Source: Denitratimonas yunnanensis (SeqCode) (GTDB taxonomy: Bacteria; Pseudomonadota; Gammaproteobacteria; Xanthomonadales; Xanthomonadaceae). From it: 64,000 nt of DNA. Location of the stretch: the NCBI GenBank assembly GCA_026410415.1, contig JAPMLR010000001.1, positions 310,001 to 374,000 on the forward strand, in the 5' to 3' direction. Below, one piece after another: positions 27,281-36,399 of this stretch. The notes below the pieces were generated by a model. The model ran no database searches, was not told where the DNA came from, and saw nothing but the letters and a program-made list of their open reading frames with translations. Both the position numbers and the translations under genes were made by a program. Within the stretch, counting starts at the first letter, position 1. The number at the start of each line of letters is the position of its first letter.

Positions 27281-28063
27281 TCAGCGATCATCTCCAGCTT
27301 GATAGGGCGGAATCGGTACCAGCGGACCACCGAAGGTTTCTTTCAGGGCCGGGCCGGACAACGGCGGCAGGACTTGGGGTTGCGCTGGAATCTCTCCTTC
27401 CGGCACGTTGCGCAGGAGGTGATCTATCAGGGTGAGTCGCCCCAGACGCTGATCGTTGAAGTCCACCAGCGTCCATGGTGCGTGGGTACTGTGCGTGGCT
27501 CCCAGCATCGCATCGCGTGCGGCACCGTATTCGGCATACTTCTCGCGGGCCTGCATGTCCACCGGTGACAGTTTCCATTGTTTGAGCGGGTCGGCGGCGC
27601 GTTCGGCGAAACGCTTCTCCTGCTCTTCCTGATCCACCGTAAGCCAGTACTTGAAGAGGCGGATGCCATCGTCCACCAGCAGTCGCTCGAACTCCGGCGC
27701 CTGGCACAGGAAGGTGCGGTACTGCGCCTCGGTGCAGAAGCCCATGACCCGCTCCACCCCGGCGCGGTTGTACCAGCTGCGGTCAAACAGCACGACCTCT
27801 CCGGCCGAGGGCAGGTACGGCACATAGCGCTGGAAATACCATTGCCCGCGCTCACGTTCGGATGGCGTGGGCAGGGCCACGATGTGGCACTGGCGTGGAT
27901 TCATCGCATCGGCGATGGCGTTGATGGCGCCACTCTTTCCTGCGGTGTCGCGCCCTTCGAACAGCACCACGATGCGTTCACCACGCTGCTTTGCCCAACG
28001 CCCCATGCCTGCCAGCTTCGCTTTCAGTGGCTTGAGGGCATCCTCGTAATTCTTGCGCTTCAT
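27281..28063 (-). CDS. ppk2: Polyphosphate kinase 2
   Basis: A 260-residue one-domain PPK2. The Walker A motif is FEGRDTAGKSGAI (near residue 36), Walker B is VVLFDRSWYNRAGVERVMGF (near 92), and the lid is about ERERGQWYFQRYVPYLP. It uses polyphosphate to phosphorylate nucleoside di- or monophosphates. The size and lid fit the class I group, but substrate class is not certain from sequence. The start is ATG at 28063 (MKRKNYEDALKPLK). The longer open frame to 28867 is antisense to the peptidase gene. It is divergent from the M13 peptidase. Confidence 0.93.
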   Translation of the reverse strand: MKRKNYEDALKPLKAKLAGMGRWAKQRGERIVVLFEGRDTAGKSGAINAIADAMNPRQCHIVALPTPSERERGQWYFQRYVPYLPSAGEVVLFDRSWYNRAGVERVMGFCTEAQYRTFLCQAPEFERLLVDDGIRLFKYWLTVDQEEQEKRFAERAADPLKQWKLSPVDMQAREKYAEYGAARDAMLGATHSTHAPWTLVDFNDQRLGRLTLIDHLLRNVPEGEIPAQPQVLPPLSGPALKETFGGPLVPIPPYQAGDDR

Positions 28064-28121
28064 CGGGCTATCTTCCGGCAAATCGGCATTGTCGCATCCT
28101 TGGGAACCCATGACTTCCGAG

Positions 28122-28170
28122 AGTGGTCCAGACCACTGCCAAGCATTAAAGTCGGACGTTTCCCCGACTT
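28122..28170. promoter_or_regulatory. Two inverted repeats between ppk2 and the M13 peptidase
   Basis: AGTGGTC-CA-GACCACT at 28122-28137 is a perfect palindrome. AAGTCGG (28149-28155) and CCGACTT (28164-28170) form a second one with eight bases between, ending ten bases before the peptidase ATG. The first could be an operator shared by the divergent genes. The second could fold in the peptidase leader. No matching regulator is visible nearby. Confidence 0.45.
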
Positions 28171-28180
28171 CGGCCCACCC

Positions 28181-30295
28181 ATGATATCGACCATCCGCAA
28201 ACCGCTTTTTCTGGCACTGGCATCCACCCTTGCACTGTCTGCCTGTCAGCCCGCCGGGCAAGAGCCTTCTGCCCCGGTTTCCGCCACCGCGCCAGTCGAC
28301 GAGGTACGTGCCCCCGCGATCGACCTGACCACCCTCACGCCGGTGGTGCGCTTCCAGGCGGCCGACCTGGATCCCGCCGTTGCCGCGTGCGACGACTTCA
28401 ATGCCCACGTCAATGGCACGTGGCTGGCAGCCAATCCGGTGCCTTCCGACCGCACCACGTGGGGCAGTTTTGAAACACTGGGCGAGCGTTCGCTGGAAAT
28501 CCAGCGCAAGCTGGCCGAAGGCGCGGCTGCCGATGCGCAGGCCGCTGGCGTGGAGAAACTGGTTGGCGACTTCTATGCGTCGGGCATGGACGAGGCCGCG
28601 ATCGAGCGTGCCGGCATCGCGCCGCTGAGCCCGTTGCTCGCGAAGATTGATGCGATCTCCGATGCCGCCGGCATCGCCGACTACCTGCGCGAGTCGGCCG
28701 CGGAAGGCCGGCTGGCACTGTTTTCCTTCTATGGCAGCGCCGACTATCGCGATTCGAACCGGGTGATCGCCTATGCCGGACAGGGCGGACTGACGCTGCC
28801 CGAGCGCGCTTACTACCTGGAGGATCGCGAGGATTACGCCAAGGCACGCGAAGCACTTCGTGCGCACGCCACCGCGCTGTTCCTGCTGGCGGGCGACGAT
28901 CAGGCCAAGGCCGAGGAGCAGGCCGAGGCCGTGATGCGTTTCGAAACGCGACTGGCCAAGGCGTCCACGCCGCGCGTGGAGCTGCGCGACCCGGCCAAGC
29001 GCTATGTCCCGACCTCGCTTGCCGATGCCGATGCGGCAACGCCGAATTTCCAGTGGAGCGCCTTCTTCGACGCCATCGGTGTGGCACGCCCGGAGATGTT
29101 CTCTCTCGCCATGCCGGACTTCTTCGGCGAAGTGAATCGGATGTTAGACGACGTGCCGGTGGCCGATTGGCGCGCCTACCTGCGCTTCCATGAAGTCGAC
29201 AACGCCTCGCCGTTCCTGACCGAGGCTTTCGCGCAGCAGAACTTCGCGTTCCACAGCCAGGCGCTGCGTGGCCAGGCCGAGCAGATGCCGCGATGGAAGC
29301 GCGTGCTCGGTGCGCTCAATGGATCGGTGGGCGAGGCGCTTGGCCAGATCTATGTCAAGGCGGTATTCCCGCCTGAATCCAAGGCCAAGATGGAGTCGCT
29401 GGTCTCCAACCTGAGCGGGGCTCTCAAGGACCGCATCGAGAACCTCGAGTGGATGGGCGAGGAGACGAAGGAGAAGGCCCTGGAGAAGTGGTCCACCTTC
29501 ACGCCCAAGATCGGTTATCCCGACACGTGGCGCGACTGGAGCGGACTGGAATTCACCCGTGGCGATTTCGCCGGCAACGTGCTCGGCGCGCGTGCGTTCA
29601 ATACACGCTACAACTACGCCAAGATCGGCAAGCCGGTGGACAAGTCCGAGTGGTTCATGCCGCCGCAGACGGTCAACGCCTACTACAACTCGACCCGCAA
29701 CGAGATCGTGTTCCCGGCCGGCATCCTGCAACCGCCGTTCTTCGATCCGAAGGCTGATGACGCGCTCAACTACGGCGGCATCGTGGCGGTGATCGGGCAT
29801 GAAATGATCCACGGCTATGACGATCAGGGCAGCAAGTTCGACGCGCACGGCAACTTCCACAACTGGTGGACCGATGCCGATCGCAGCGCCTTCGAGGCCC
29901 GCACCGCGCGTCTGGTGGAACAGTTCAACGGCTACGAATCCATCGACGGCATCCACGTCAACGGCAAGTTGACGCTGGGCGAGAACATCGCCGACCTGGG
30001 AGGGCTGACGGCCGCTTACGCCGCGATGAAAGCAACGCAGGGCGATGGATTCTCCGACCCGATGATCGACGGTTTCACCCAGGAGCAGCGCTTCTTCATG
30101 AACTGGGCCACGGTGTGGCGTCGCAACTTCACCGATGGCGAGCTGAAGGTCCGTCTGAACACCGACTCGCATGCTCCGGCGATGTTCCGTGCCGTCGGTG
30201 CGCCGTCGAACATGGATGCCTTCGCCAGCGCGTTCGGCTGCAAGACCGGCGATGCGATGGTTCGTCCGGAAGACGTCAAGGTAACGATCTGGTAA
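28181..30295 (+). CDS. pepO: M13 family zinc endopeptidase (PepO/neprilysin-like lipoprotein)
   Basis: A 704-residue secreted peptidase with a lipoprotein signal ([15 protein letters not shown], Cys near residue 22). The zinc site is [14 protein letters not shown] near residue 540 with the third ligand in [14 protein letters not shown] near 602. NAYYN near 500 is the substrate-binding motif, and the C-terminal CK motif is FGCKTGDAM. The family cleaves peptides of limited size outside the cytoplasm. The start is ATG at 28181. A strong 13-base-pair hairpin follows the stop. Length is normal. Confidence 0.95.
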   Translation: MISTIRKPLFLALASTLALSACQPAGQEPSAPVSATAPVDEVRAPAIDLTTLTPVVRFQAADLDPAVAACDDFNAHVNGTWLAANPVPSDRTTWGSFETLGERSLEIQRKLAEGAAADAQAAGVEKLVGDFYASGMDEAAIERAGIAPLSPLLAKIDAISDAAGIADYLRESAAEGRLALFSFYGSADYRDSNRVIAYAGQGGLTLPERAYYLEDREDYAKAREALRAHATALFLLAGDDQAKAEEQAEAVMRFETRLAKASTPRVELRDPAKRYVPTSLADADAATPNFQWSAFFDAIGVARPEMFSLAMPDFFGEVNRMLDDVPVADWRAYLRFHEVDNASPFLTEAFAQQNFAFHSQALRGQAEQMPRWKRVLGALNGSVGEALGQIYVKAVFPPESKAKMESLVSNLSGALKDRIENLEWMGEETKEKALEKWSTFTPKIGYPDTWRDWSGLEFTRGDFAGNVLGARAFNTRYNYAKIGKPVDKSEWFMPPQTVNAYYNSTRNEIVFPAGILQPPFFDPKADDALNYGGIVAVIGHEMIHGYDDQGSKFDAHGNFHNWWTDADRSAFEARTARLVEQFNGYESIDGIHVNGKLTLGENIADLGGLTAAYAAMKATQGDGFSDPMIDGFTQEQRFFMNWATVWRRNFTDGELKVRLNTDSHAPAMFRAVGAPSNMDAFASAFGCKTGDAMVRPEDVKVTIW

Positions 30296-30303
30296 TGCGT
30301 CAT

Positions 30304-30338
30304 GCCGCCGCTTCGGAGGACTCTCCCGAAGCGGCGGC
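30304..30338 (+). terminator. Strong hairpin after the M13 peptidase
   Basis: GCCGCCGCTTCGG (30304-30316) and CCGAAGCGGCGGC (30326-30338) form a perfect 13-pair GC-rich stem with a nine-base loop, starting eight bases after the stop codon. No clear T-run follows, so it is an atypical intrinsic terminator or an mRNA-stabilising structure. Confidence 0.55.
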
Positions 30339-30443
30339 TCGGCCTTGCCGAATCCATTCGGCGGCACTCCGCTTGCCACTGTCCGGTTTCGCAGCCACTT
30401 CCGGTATTCCTCTGCACCGGACACATCCAGCAGCGGGATACCC

Positions 30444-31946
30444 ATGAAAACACATCACATGTTGAGTGCACTGTGCGGCTTGCTCTTCGCATCGGTGCAG
30501 GTGCACGCGGCCAACTTCTTTGTCGTCAACACCAACGACAGCGGAACGGGATCGCTGCGACAGGCGATTCTGAACGCCAACGCCGCACCCACTCAGCCGC
30601 ACACGATCTATTTTTTCGAGGAAGGTTATCCCGCCGGCGGCGTCATCACGCTGCAATCGCCGTTGCCGACCATCGAGGTGGAGGATCTGCAGATCGATGG
30701 CGTAATCAGCCAGCCGATCATTGACGGTGCAGGTGCGTATCGCATTTTCTTTGCGGGAAACGGCAACAGGATGCTCCGGATTGTCCGATTGGAATTGCGA
30801 AATGGTTATAACACCGGAGCAGATGGTGGTGGTGGGTGCATCGGTTCCAATGCATCCAGCAGCAATCTCCTGGTGGATCGATCCACGTTCCGGAACTGCC
30901 TGGTCAGAGGCGGCTCGCTCATGTGGGGAGGCGCCATAAGGTGGAAGGGTGCGTCCAGCGCGCTGTTGGTGGACCGGAGCCGTTTCATCGGAAATCGCGT
31001 CGTCGCCGAAGGCGGATCCGGTCAGGGCGGCGGGGGCGCGATAGTGGCCAGCGTGGGATCGATCACGATTTCGCGGAGCTGGTTTCAGGACAACCAGGTC
31101 ATAGCCAGCAACGGATACGCTTACGGTGGTGCTGTCTACACGGCCCATGCAGGGCTTGCCCAGGTCTTGATCAACGACTCCACGTTCGATGGCAATGGCG
31201 TGGAACATCGTGTGGATCTCTCGGGTACCGGCGGCGCATTGCATTTCGGTTGCGCAACGTGCGGCGTCAGCTTGCAGAGGAACTGGTTCGCCTCCAACCT
31301 CGCAAAACAAGGCGGGGCGCTATATGCGTGGCAATCGGACGGTCCGGGAAGCGGCTTGACCCTCGATCTGCAGAACAATGCCTTCTTCATGAATCATGCA
31401 ACGAGTCGCGCCGGCGCCATCGAAGTGGGCGGAACAACCCGGATGGAAGCGGCGAACAACAGCTTTTACCTGAATCAAGGCGAGCTGGCGGGAGACATCC
31501 ATTTCTGGGCCGGAGCCGCAGTGACGGGCTTCCGAGGAAACTTGCTGGCCGGAACGTTTGGATTGCTTTCCGACTCCTGCAGCGGCACGCCGACGATCAC
31601 GGGGGCGAACATCCAGAACGTTCGCCAAAACATTTTTGTCAGCGGCGGCTGCATCGGCAATCTGGCCAATCAGTCGCTCCCCGCCGAAAACCTCGGCAAC
31701 TTCCATTTGGACGAGCGGGGATTTGGTGAGGCCATCAGCCTGTTCTGGTTCGATGGCACCGGCGTGATCGATGCGATTGGCGATTCTTCAGCGTGCCTTG
31801 GCGAAGACATTCTCGGCAATGCGCGCCCATTCGACGGCGACGGCGATGGCGTGGCCAAGTGCGATGTGGGGGCTTTCGAGAAATCGTGGAGTCTGGGCGA
31901 TCCTCCCGATCCGTCCCGCATTTTTGCCGATGGCTTCGAGCAATGA
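30444..31946 (+). CDS. Secreted right-handed beta-helix protein with DGFE C-terminal tail
   Basis: A 500-residue protein of unknown function. The signal peptide (about 1-22, LFASVQVHA) is followed by [21 protein letters not shown], the opening found in many CSLREA/polymorphic-outer-membrane-type beta-helix proteins. Repeated coils rich in Gly, Asn and Ser follow ([35 protein letters not shown]), with several cysteine pairs. The chain ends [10 protein letters not shown] tail of the form IFxDGFE is common at the very end of secreted Lysobacterales proteins and looks like a sorting or processing signal, though this is unproven. It is a single gene after the peptidase hairpin. An adhesin or carbohydrate-binding role is possible but not shown. 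Confidence 0.8.
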   Translation: MKTHHMLSALCGLLFASVQVHAANFFVVNTNDSGTGSLRQAILNANAAPTQPHTIYFFEEGYPAGGVITLQSPLPTIEVEDLQIDGVISQPIIDGAGAYRIFFAGNGNRMLRIVRLELRNGYNTGADGGGGCIGSNASSSNLLVDRSTFRNCLVRGGSLMWGGAIRWKGASSALLVDRSRFIGNRVVAEGGSGQGGGGAIVASVGSITISRSWFQDNQVIASNGYAYGGAVYTAHAGLAQVLINDSTFDGNGVEHRVDLSGTGGALHFGCATCGVSLQRNWFASNLAKQGGALYAWQSDGPGSGLTLDLQNNAFFMNHATSRAGAIEVGGTTRMEAANNSFYLNQGELAGDIHFWAGAAVTGFRGNLLAGTFGLLSDSCSGTPTITGANIQNVRQNIFVSGGCIGNLANQSLPAENLGNFHLDERGFGEAISLFWFDGTGVIDAIGDSSACLGEDILGNARPFDGDGDGVAKCDVGAFEKSWSLGDPPDPSRIFADGFEQ

Positions 31947-31967
31947 TTGCCGAGCGATCCTGTTGCG

Positions 31968-32543
31968 TCAGCGCGTCGCCAGCAGGATCGCAAGATCGCG
32001 AAGCGGCGCTACGAGCAGGATACGCGCCAGCATCAAACCCAGGCTCACCAGCAGCGGTGAAAGATCAAAGCCGCCCAGAGCCGGCAGTGCACGGCGGACA
32101 GGACGCAACAACGGTTCCGTGAGTTGCATCAGCAAAGGTACGGCGGGATGCCCTCCGCCGTTGCCTGCCCAGCTGAGAATCACGCGAATCAACACCAGCC
32201 AGAAGTAGAAGGTCAGCAGCAAGCCGAGCATTTCTGCCAGTGCGAGCACGAGAACCGCAGCCGGTTGGAGCGGTAGCCGCCACAGCGCGAGCAACAAGAG
32301 CGCTTTCAGGGCCAGAATCAGGAAGGACACCACGACACCCGCCGTGTCGATGCGTCGCCATGGCTTGAGCGCACGACGCAACGGCATCAGCACCGGGTTG
32401 GTCAGTCGATAGATGCCCTGACAGATCGGGTTGTGAAACGGTGCTCCCACCCATTGCAGCAAGACCCGCAATACGAACCCGAGGGCCATCAGGCCAAACA
32501 GCACGTCAACCAGCAGCGTGCCTGCGTCGGTCAGGTAGGGCAT
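31968..32543 (-). CDS. yggT: YggT family membrane protein
   Basis: A 191-residue inner-membrane protein made of two YggT units, each with a hydrophobic hairpin and the pattern LLQWVGAPFHNPICQGIYRLTNPVLMPLRR (first) and LILSWAG..LTEPLLRPVRRALP (second). The family is linked to osmotic tolerance and division in some bacteria, with no defined activity. It lies three bases after proC, a pairing widely conserved in bacteria. Confidence 0.93.
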   Translation of the reverse strand: MPYLTDAGTLLVDVLFGLMALGFVLRVLLQWVGAPFHNPICQGIYRLTNPVLMPLRRALKPWRRIDTAGVVVSFLILALKALLLLALWRLPLQPAAVLVLALAEMLGLLLTFYFWLVLIRVILSWAGNGGGHPAVPLLMQLTEPLLRPVRRALPALGGFDLSPLLVSLGLMLARILLVAPLRDLAILLATR

Positions 32544-32546
32544 CGG

Positions 32547-33383
32547 TCAATTTCCTGCCTGTGTGGACAATGCGGCGCCACGCAGCTTGGCCGCGTGAAT
32601 CGCCCGCTCCACGATGGCGGCAAATTCGTCGCGTTGGAAACTCTCCAGCGCCGCTTGCGTGGTGCCGCCGGGAGAGGTAACTCTCCGACGCAGCGTGGCG
32701 GCGTCTTCTCCTGATTCCATCAGCATGCGTCCGGCGCCCAGACACGTCTGCGCAGCCAACGCGCGTGCCGCGGACTCGGGCAAACCCATGGCGACCGCTG
32801 CCGCCTGCATCGCCTCGGCCAGCAGGAAAAAATACGCAGGGCCGCTTCCGGAGAGCGCGGTAACGGTGTCCATTTGCGTTTCGTCATCCAGCCAGACGCC
32901 GATTCCGACCGCGCTCATCACGGCATCGGCCAGCACCCGCTGATCGGAATGGGTGGCGGAGTTGGCGTAGAGCCCGGTGGCACCCACGCCCAGCAGGGCA
33001 GGTGTATTGGGCATCGCACGCACTACCGCTCGACCACCACCCAGCCACGTGTCCAACTGTGCGGACGTGATGCCGGCTGCAATCGAGACGGCCACGGCGT
33101 GCGCGGGCAGGCAAGGGGCCAGCGATTGGCAGACATCGCGCATGACCTGCGGCTTCACGGCCAACAGAACGAGGGCGGCGTCGCGCACCGTGTTGGCCGC
33201 ATCCGCGTTGGCGCGGATACCGAAATCGGCCACCAGGCCATCTCTGACATCAGCGGAAGGATCCGTGACCGCAATTCGTTCTGGCGGAATGCCGCGTGCA
33301 ATCAGGCCGCCGATCAGGCTGCGGCCCATGTTGCCGCCGCCGATGAAGGCGAGTGTTCCGGTGGGGAGAGGCATGTGATTCAT
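32547..33383 (-). CDS. proC: Pyrroline-5-carboxylate reductase
   Basis: A 278-residue enzyme of proline synthesis, reducing pyrroline-5-carboxylate with NAD(P)H. The Rossmann motif FIGGGNMGRSLIGGL is near residue 13. VRAMPNTPALLGVGATGLYA (near 115) and the dimerisation block TALSGSGPAYFFLLAEAM followed by VTSPGGTTQAAL are diagnostic. The start is ATG at 33383 (MNHMPLP), with a second ATG three codons on. The extended frame to 33488 is not conserved. It precedes yggT by three bases. Confidence 0.96.
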   Translation of the reverse strand: MNHMPLPTGTLAFIGGGNMGRSLIGGLIARGIPPERIAVTDPSADVRDGLVADFGIRANADAANTVRDAALVLLAVKPQVMRDVCQSLAPCLPAHAVAVSIAAGITSAQLDTWLGGGRAVVRAMPNTPALLGVGATGLYANSATHSDQRVLADAVMSAVGIGVWLDDETQMDTVTALSGSGPAYFFLLAEAMQAAAVAMGLPESAARALAAQTCLGAGRMLMESGEDAATLRRRVTSPGGTTQAALESFQRDEFAAIVERAIHAAKLRGAALSTQAGN

Positions 33384-33435
33384 GGGCGAGACCTTGGCAA
33401 ACAACCAGTTTCGAGCGGCACAGCGGGGATCACGA

Positions 33436-33846
33436 TCAACGTCCCAGCCACCAGGAGAGTGGCAGGGCCAGCAGCAGCGCCACAACATCCCACGCGCTGA
33501 TGTTCAGCTGCCACCAGAAGTACACCAGCTCTGGCCCGGTGCGCCAGATTGCTTCGTGCGGCAGTATTCCGAAGCCTGCGCCGATACTGACCGCCGCGAC
33601 GACGAATCCGCCGGTCAGGACCGACATCACCGTGATGGCCAGCACGATGCGGGCACGCACCGCACCGGCGGGAAATCCGGCCAGCTTCATCAACACGGCG
33701 GCATCCACTGCCGCGACCAGCGCCATCCATCCGCAGGGACTTCGCCGGAACAGGCCGAAACCGGCCCAGATGGCTGCGATGCCGGCAATGGCAAGCAGGG
33801 CAACCGCCACGGCGGTGAGGTAGTGGCGGGAAGGAATCGGTTTCAC
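33436..33846 (-). CDS. Hypothetical inner-membrane protein
   Basis: A small membrane protein with about four hydrophobic helices: TAVAVALLAIAGIAAIWAGF, CGWMALVAAVDAAVLMKLA, IVLAITVMSVLTGGFVVAAV, and AWDVVALLLALPLSWWLGR at the end. I do not recognise the family. The start is uncertain. GTG at 33846 gives 136 residues opening VKPIPSRHYLTAV. ATG at 33936 would give 166 but adds a region of poor coding character and overlaps the divergent sufT start codon. It precedes proC on the same strand by 52 bases. Confidence 0.6.
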   Translation of the reverse strand: MKPIPSRHYLTAVAVALLAIAGIAAIWAGFGLFRRSPCGWMALVAAVDAAVLMKLAGFPAGAVRARIVLAITVMSVLTGGFVVAAVSIGAGFGILPHEAIWRTGPELVYFWWQLNISAWDVVALLLALPLSWWLGR

Positions 33847-33934
33847 GTGGCCGTGGACAAGCGTCAGGGTGCGGTAGAATACCCGGCTCGCATCGGCATA
33901 TCCCGTCGTTGCGTCACTCACGAGCCCCAGAGCC

Positions 33935-34486
33935 ATGTACAGCCGCAGCAGCGAGCCGGTGAAACTTGAACGCGATTGCGTCGCCGTCATGGTGCCGCAA
34001 GGCGAGAGCGTGACGCTCCCTGCAGGCAGTGTGGGCTACATCACTCAGGCGCTAGGTGGCAGTTTCACCGTGTTCGTGGAAGGCAACCTGTTCCGCATCG
34101 CCGGAGTGGATGCCGACGCCATCGGCAAGGAGCCTCCGGAGCCGATCGAATTGCCCGGAGAAGCCAGCGACGAGGACGTGGAAATGCTCGCCTGGAAGCA
34201 GATGCGGACCTGCTTCGACCCGGAAATTCCTTTCAACATCGTGGATCTCGGGCTGGTCTACTCCTGCGATGTCGAACCTGTCGATGAGGGACGCCGCCGC
34301 ATCAACATCAAGATGACTCTGACCGCCCCCGGTTGCGGCATGGGCGACATCCTGGTGCAGGACGTGCGCGACAAGCTGGAAATGATTCCCACGGTGGTCG
34401 AGGCCGATGTCGAGCTGGTGTTCGATCCCCCGTGGAACCAGTCGATGATGTCCGAAGCGGCTCGGCTCGAAACCGGTATGTTCTAG
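33935..34486 (+). CDS. sufT: Fe-S cluster assembly protein SufT (MIP18/PaaD domain)
   Basis: A 183-residue SufT. A short N-terminal beta region (residues 10-70, VMVPQGESVTLPAGSVGYITQALGG) is followed by a DUF59/MIP18 domain with CFDPEIPFNIVDLGLVY and MTLTAPGCGMGDILVQDV, whose cysteine is the conserved one. SufT helps iron-sulfur maturation under high demand. No other suf gene is nearby. A possible sigma-70 promoter (TGGACA at 33854, TAGAAT at 33875, 15-base spacer) lies upstream. The ATG at 33935 is the family start. Confidence 0.93.
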   Translation: MYSRSSEPVKLERDCVAVMVPQGESVTLPAGSVGYITQALGGSFTVFVEGNLFRIAGVDADAIGKEPPEPIELPGEASDEDVEMLAWKQMRTCFDPEIPFNIVDLGLVYSCDVEPVDEGRRRINIKMTLTAPGCGMGDILVQDVRDKLEMIPTVVEADVELVFDPPWNQSMMSEAARLETGMF

Positions 34487-34649
34487 TCGCTTGCCGGTTG
34501 CGGCCGCCATTGCCGCCGTGGGTACGCAGGATGGTTTGGCGCACACACGCACCCGCCCTGGAAAGCCGTCAGGGCGAATGGCGGCAGGAAAAAAGCTGCG
34601 AGGAGGCAACTTGCTGCCGATCCGTGCGAGGCCGGATCGGTACTGGCAC

Positions 34650-35246
34650 TCATGCGACAGGCAGCGGACTGGCTTCGATCAGCCGCGAGAATGCCGAAAG
34701 GATGTCCGGGTCGAGTTTCGTGCCGGATTCGCCTTGCAGGACACGCATCGCCTCGTCGTGCGATCTGGCCTTGTGATAAGGCCTCCCCGTGGTCATTGCA
34801 TCGTAGGCATCGATCACCAGAAGTATCCGGCAGCTCAACGGGATGTCGTTGCCGGCCAGTCTGTCGGGATAGCCGTTGCCATCGTATGCCTCATGGTGAT
34901 GCCTGACGATGCCAGCCACTTCATTCCGGTTCGTCAGGAATGTTTCGCGGATGATCTGCTCACCGTAGATCGTATGTGCCTTCATCTCTTCCCATTCGTC
35001 GGGAGTGAGGCGCCCGGGCTTCAGCAGCACCGCATCGCGTATTCCGATCTTGCCCACATCATGCAGCTGACCGGCGATGCGCAGCGATTCCAGGTCTGAA
35101 GCGGGCAATGCGAAGGCCTGCCCCATCTCCACGGCAAGCATGCAGACGCGATCACAATGTCCCCGAGTGTAGGCATCACGCACATCCAGTGCGGTGACAA
35201 GCGAGGGGTACGAATTTTCCTGGTCGGGGGTGACGATCAGGGTCAT
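34650..35246 (-). CDS. HD-GYP domain cyclic-di-GMP phosphodiesterase-like protein
   Basis: A 198-residue stand-alone HD-GYP domain. Motifs are complete: AGQLHDVGKIGI (HD), the downstream histidine of ETFLTNRNEVAGIVRHHHEAYDGNGYPDRLAG (HHE plus GYP), and the C-terminal VIDAYDAMTTGRPYHK. It should cleave cyclic di-GMP, joining the GGDEF-EAL protein and the dead GGDEF gene as signalling elements in the window. It has no receiver domain. The ATG at 35246 was preferred over 35264 because AGAGGAA lies seven bases upstream of it. A small CCGATCC/GGATCGG hairpin (34617-34640) follows its stop. Confidence 0.9.
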   Translation of the reverse strand: MTLIVTPDQENSYPSLVTALDVRDAYTRGHCDRVCMLAVEMGQAFALPASDLESLRIAGQLHDVGKIGIRDAVLLKPGRLTPDEWEEMKAHTIYGEQIIRETFLTNRNEVAGIVRHHHEAYDGNGYPDRLAGNDIPLSCRILLVIDAYDAMTTGRPYHKARSHDEAMRVLQGESGTKLDPDILSAFSRLIEASPLPVA

Positions 35247-35571
35247 TGGTCGTTCCTCTTGCATGTGCGATCCAGGAGCGTGATGGCAGTCGACGACATC
35301 GCTGCCCAGCCGGGATGATCAGGCGGACACCCGCATTCCGAATTCACTTCGCCAGAGCATGCAGAAGGCGGTGGTCCGATTCACTGGCCTGCGCAAATCG
35401 TCCCCACATGCACGCTACCATCAAAACACGACGCACTGAAGCTCCTGGCCCAACGACGAGCCGCTGCGGCTGACGTTTTGCTCGCAGGTCCGGAGTGCAT
35501 TCGCATCGAAGATGCCGGGGCGACGTCGCCACGAGGGCCATGCGCACGTGATTGCGTTGCGCATGGGGCAT
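35247..35571. other. Gene-free stretch, nothing recognised
   Basis: 325 bases between the HD-GYP gene, transcribed leftward, and the end of the M23 peptidase gene. The short open frames in it have no coding character or family similarity. The promoter of the HD-GYP gene should lie at its left end. No RNA, repeat or terminator with a T-run was found. Confidence 0.6.
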
Positions 35572-36399
35572 TCAGTGCGGCGGCAACGCCAGCAGCTGCG
35601 GGTCCAGCCGCACGCTGAACCAGGTCAGGCCCCAGTGCAGGTGAGGGCCAGTGGCGCGACCGGTGGCCCCGACCTGGCCGATGGTCTGGCCGCGTTCCAC
35701 GTGCTGGCCCGGCTCCACTTCCAGGCGCGACAGGTGCAGGAAGTTGGAACCGACCCCGTGGCCGTGGTCGATCAGCACGGTGCCGCCGGTGAGGTAAAGC
35801 TCCGGTTCGGCGAACACCACCAGACCTGCGGCCGGGGCGCGGATCGGTGTGCCCTGCGGCGCCGCGATGTCGGTGCCCGAGTGCGGCGAGCCGGACTTGC
35901 CGTTGTAAACACGCTGGCGCCCGAAGCGGCCGCTGATGCGGCCCTCGACGGGCCAGATGAAGCCCTGGAACACATCGCTGCGGGCATCATCGCGGTTGCG
36001 CTGGGCGGCGACGGCGGCCTGTTCGCGCGCGATGCGGGCGGCAATTTCCGGCGGCGGATCGACGGTGGCCGGCGGTACGCCACTGACGCGCTCCACCGGC
36101 CAGTCGCGCTTCTTGACCGCCACATCGACGCGCTCATGACGACCATCGGGCAGTTGCACATCGATGCGTGCATCGCGGCTTTCATCGCGACCGATGCCGA
36201 ACACGAAGCGGCCATCCGGTGCCACCCGCAAGGCCTTGCCGTGCAGTGTCACCTGGCTGCCGGGTGCGGTCTGACCGAACACCAGCGCACCCTGCTGCAC
36301 GGCTTCGGGCAGGGTGGTTGGGGTTTGAGCAAATGCCGGTACGGTGGGCGACAGCGCGATCAATGTCATGAAGGCGACTCGCTGCGGAAAGCCACTCAC
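35572..36399 (-). CDS. M23 family metallopeptidase (cell-wall endopeptidase)
   Basis: A 275-residue exported peptidase. The signal peptide (about 1-24, LIALSPTVPAFA) is followed by a beta-rich region (about 35-100) and then the LytM core with zinc ligands in PHSGTDIAAPQG (His and Asp) and GPHLHWGL (HxH). It should cut peptidoglycan cross-links. The start is GTG at 36399, overlapping the dihydroorotase stop as GTGA, so the two are coupled though unrelated in function. Full length. Confidence 0.92.
   Translation of the reverse strand: MSGFPQRVAFMTLIALSPTVPAFAQTPTTLPEAVQQGALVFGQTAPGSQVTLHGKALRVAPDGRFVFGIGRDESRDARIDVQLPDGRHERVDVAVKKRDWPVERVSGVPPATVDPPPEIAARIAREQAAVAAQRNRDDARSDVFQGFIWPVEGRISGRFGRQRVYNGKSGSPHSGTDIAAPQGTPIRAPAAGLVVFAEPELYLTGGTVLIDHGHGVGSNFLHLSRLEVEPGQHVERGQTIGQVGATGRATGPHLHWGLTWFSVRLDPQLLALPPH

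Noticed and set aside
34333..34776. Plus-strand open frames after sufT
   Set aside because: They overlap the end of sufT and the HD-GYP gene in the wrong frame and show no coding pattern.
35344..35571. A 75-residue minus-strand open frame in the gap before the M23 gene
   Set aside because: No ribosome-binding site, no family likeness and Arg/His-rich random composition.
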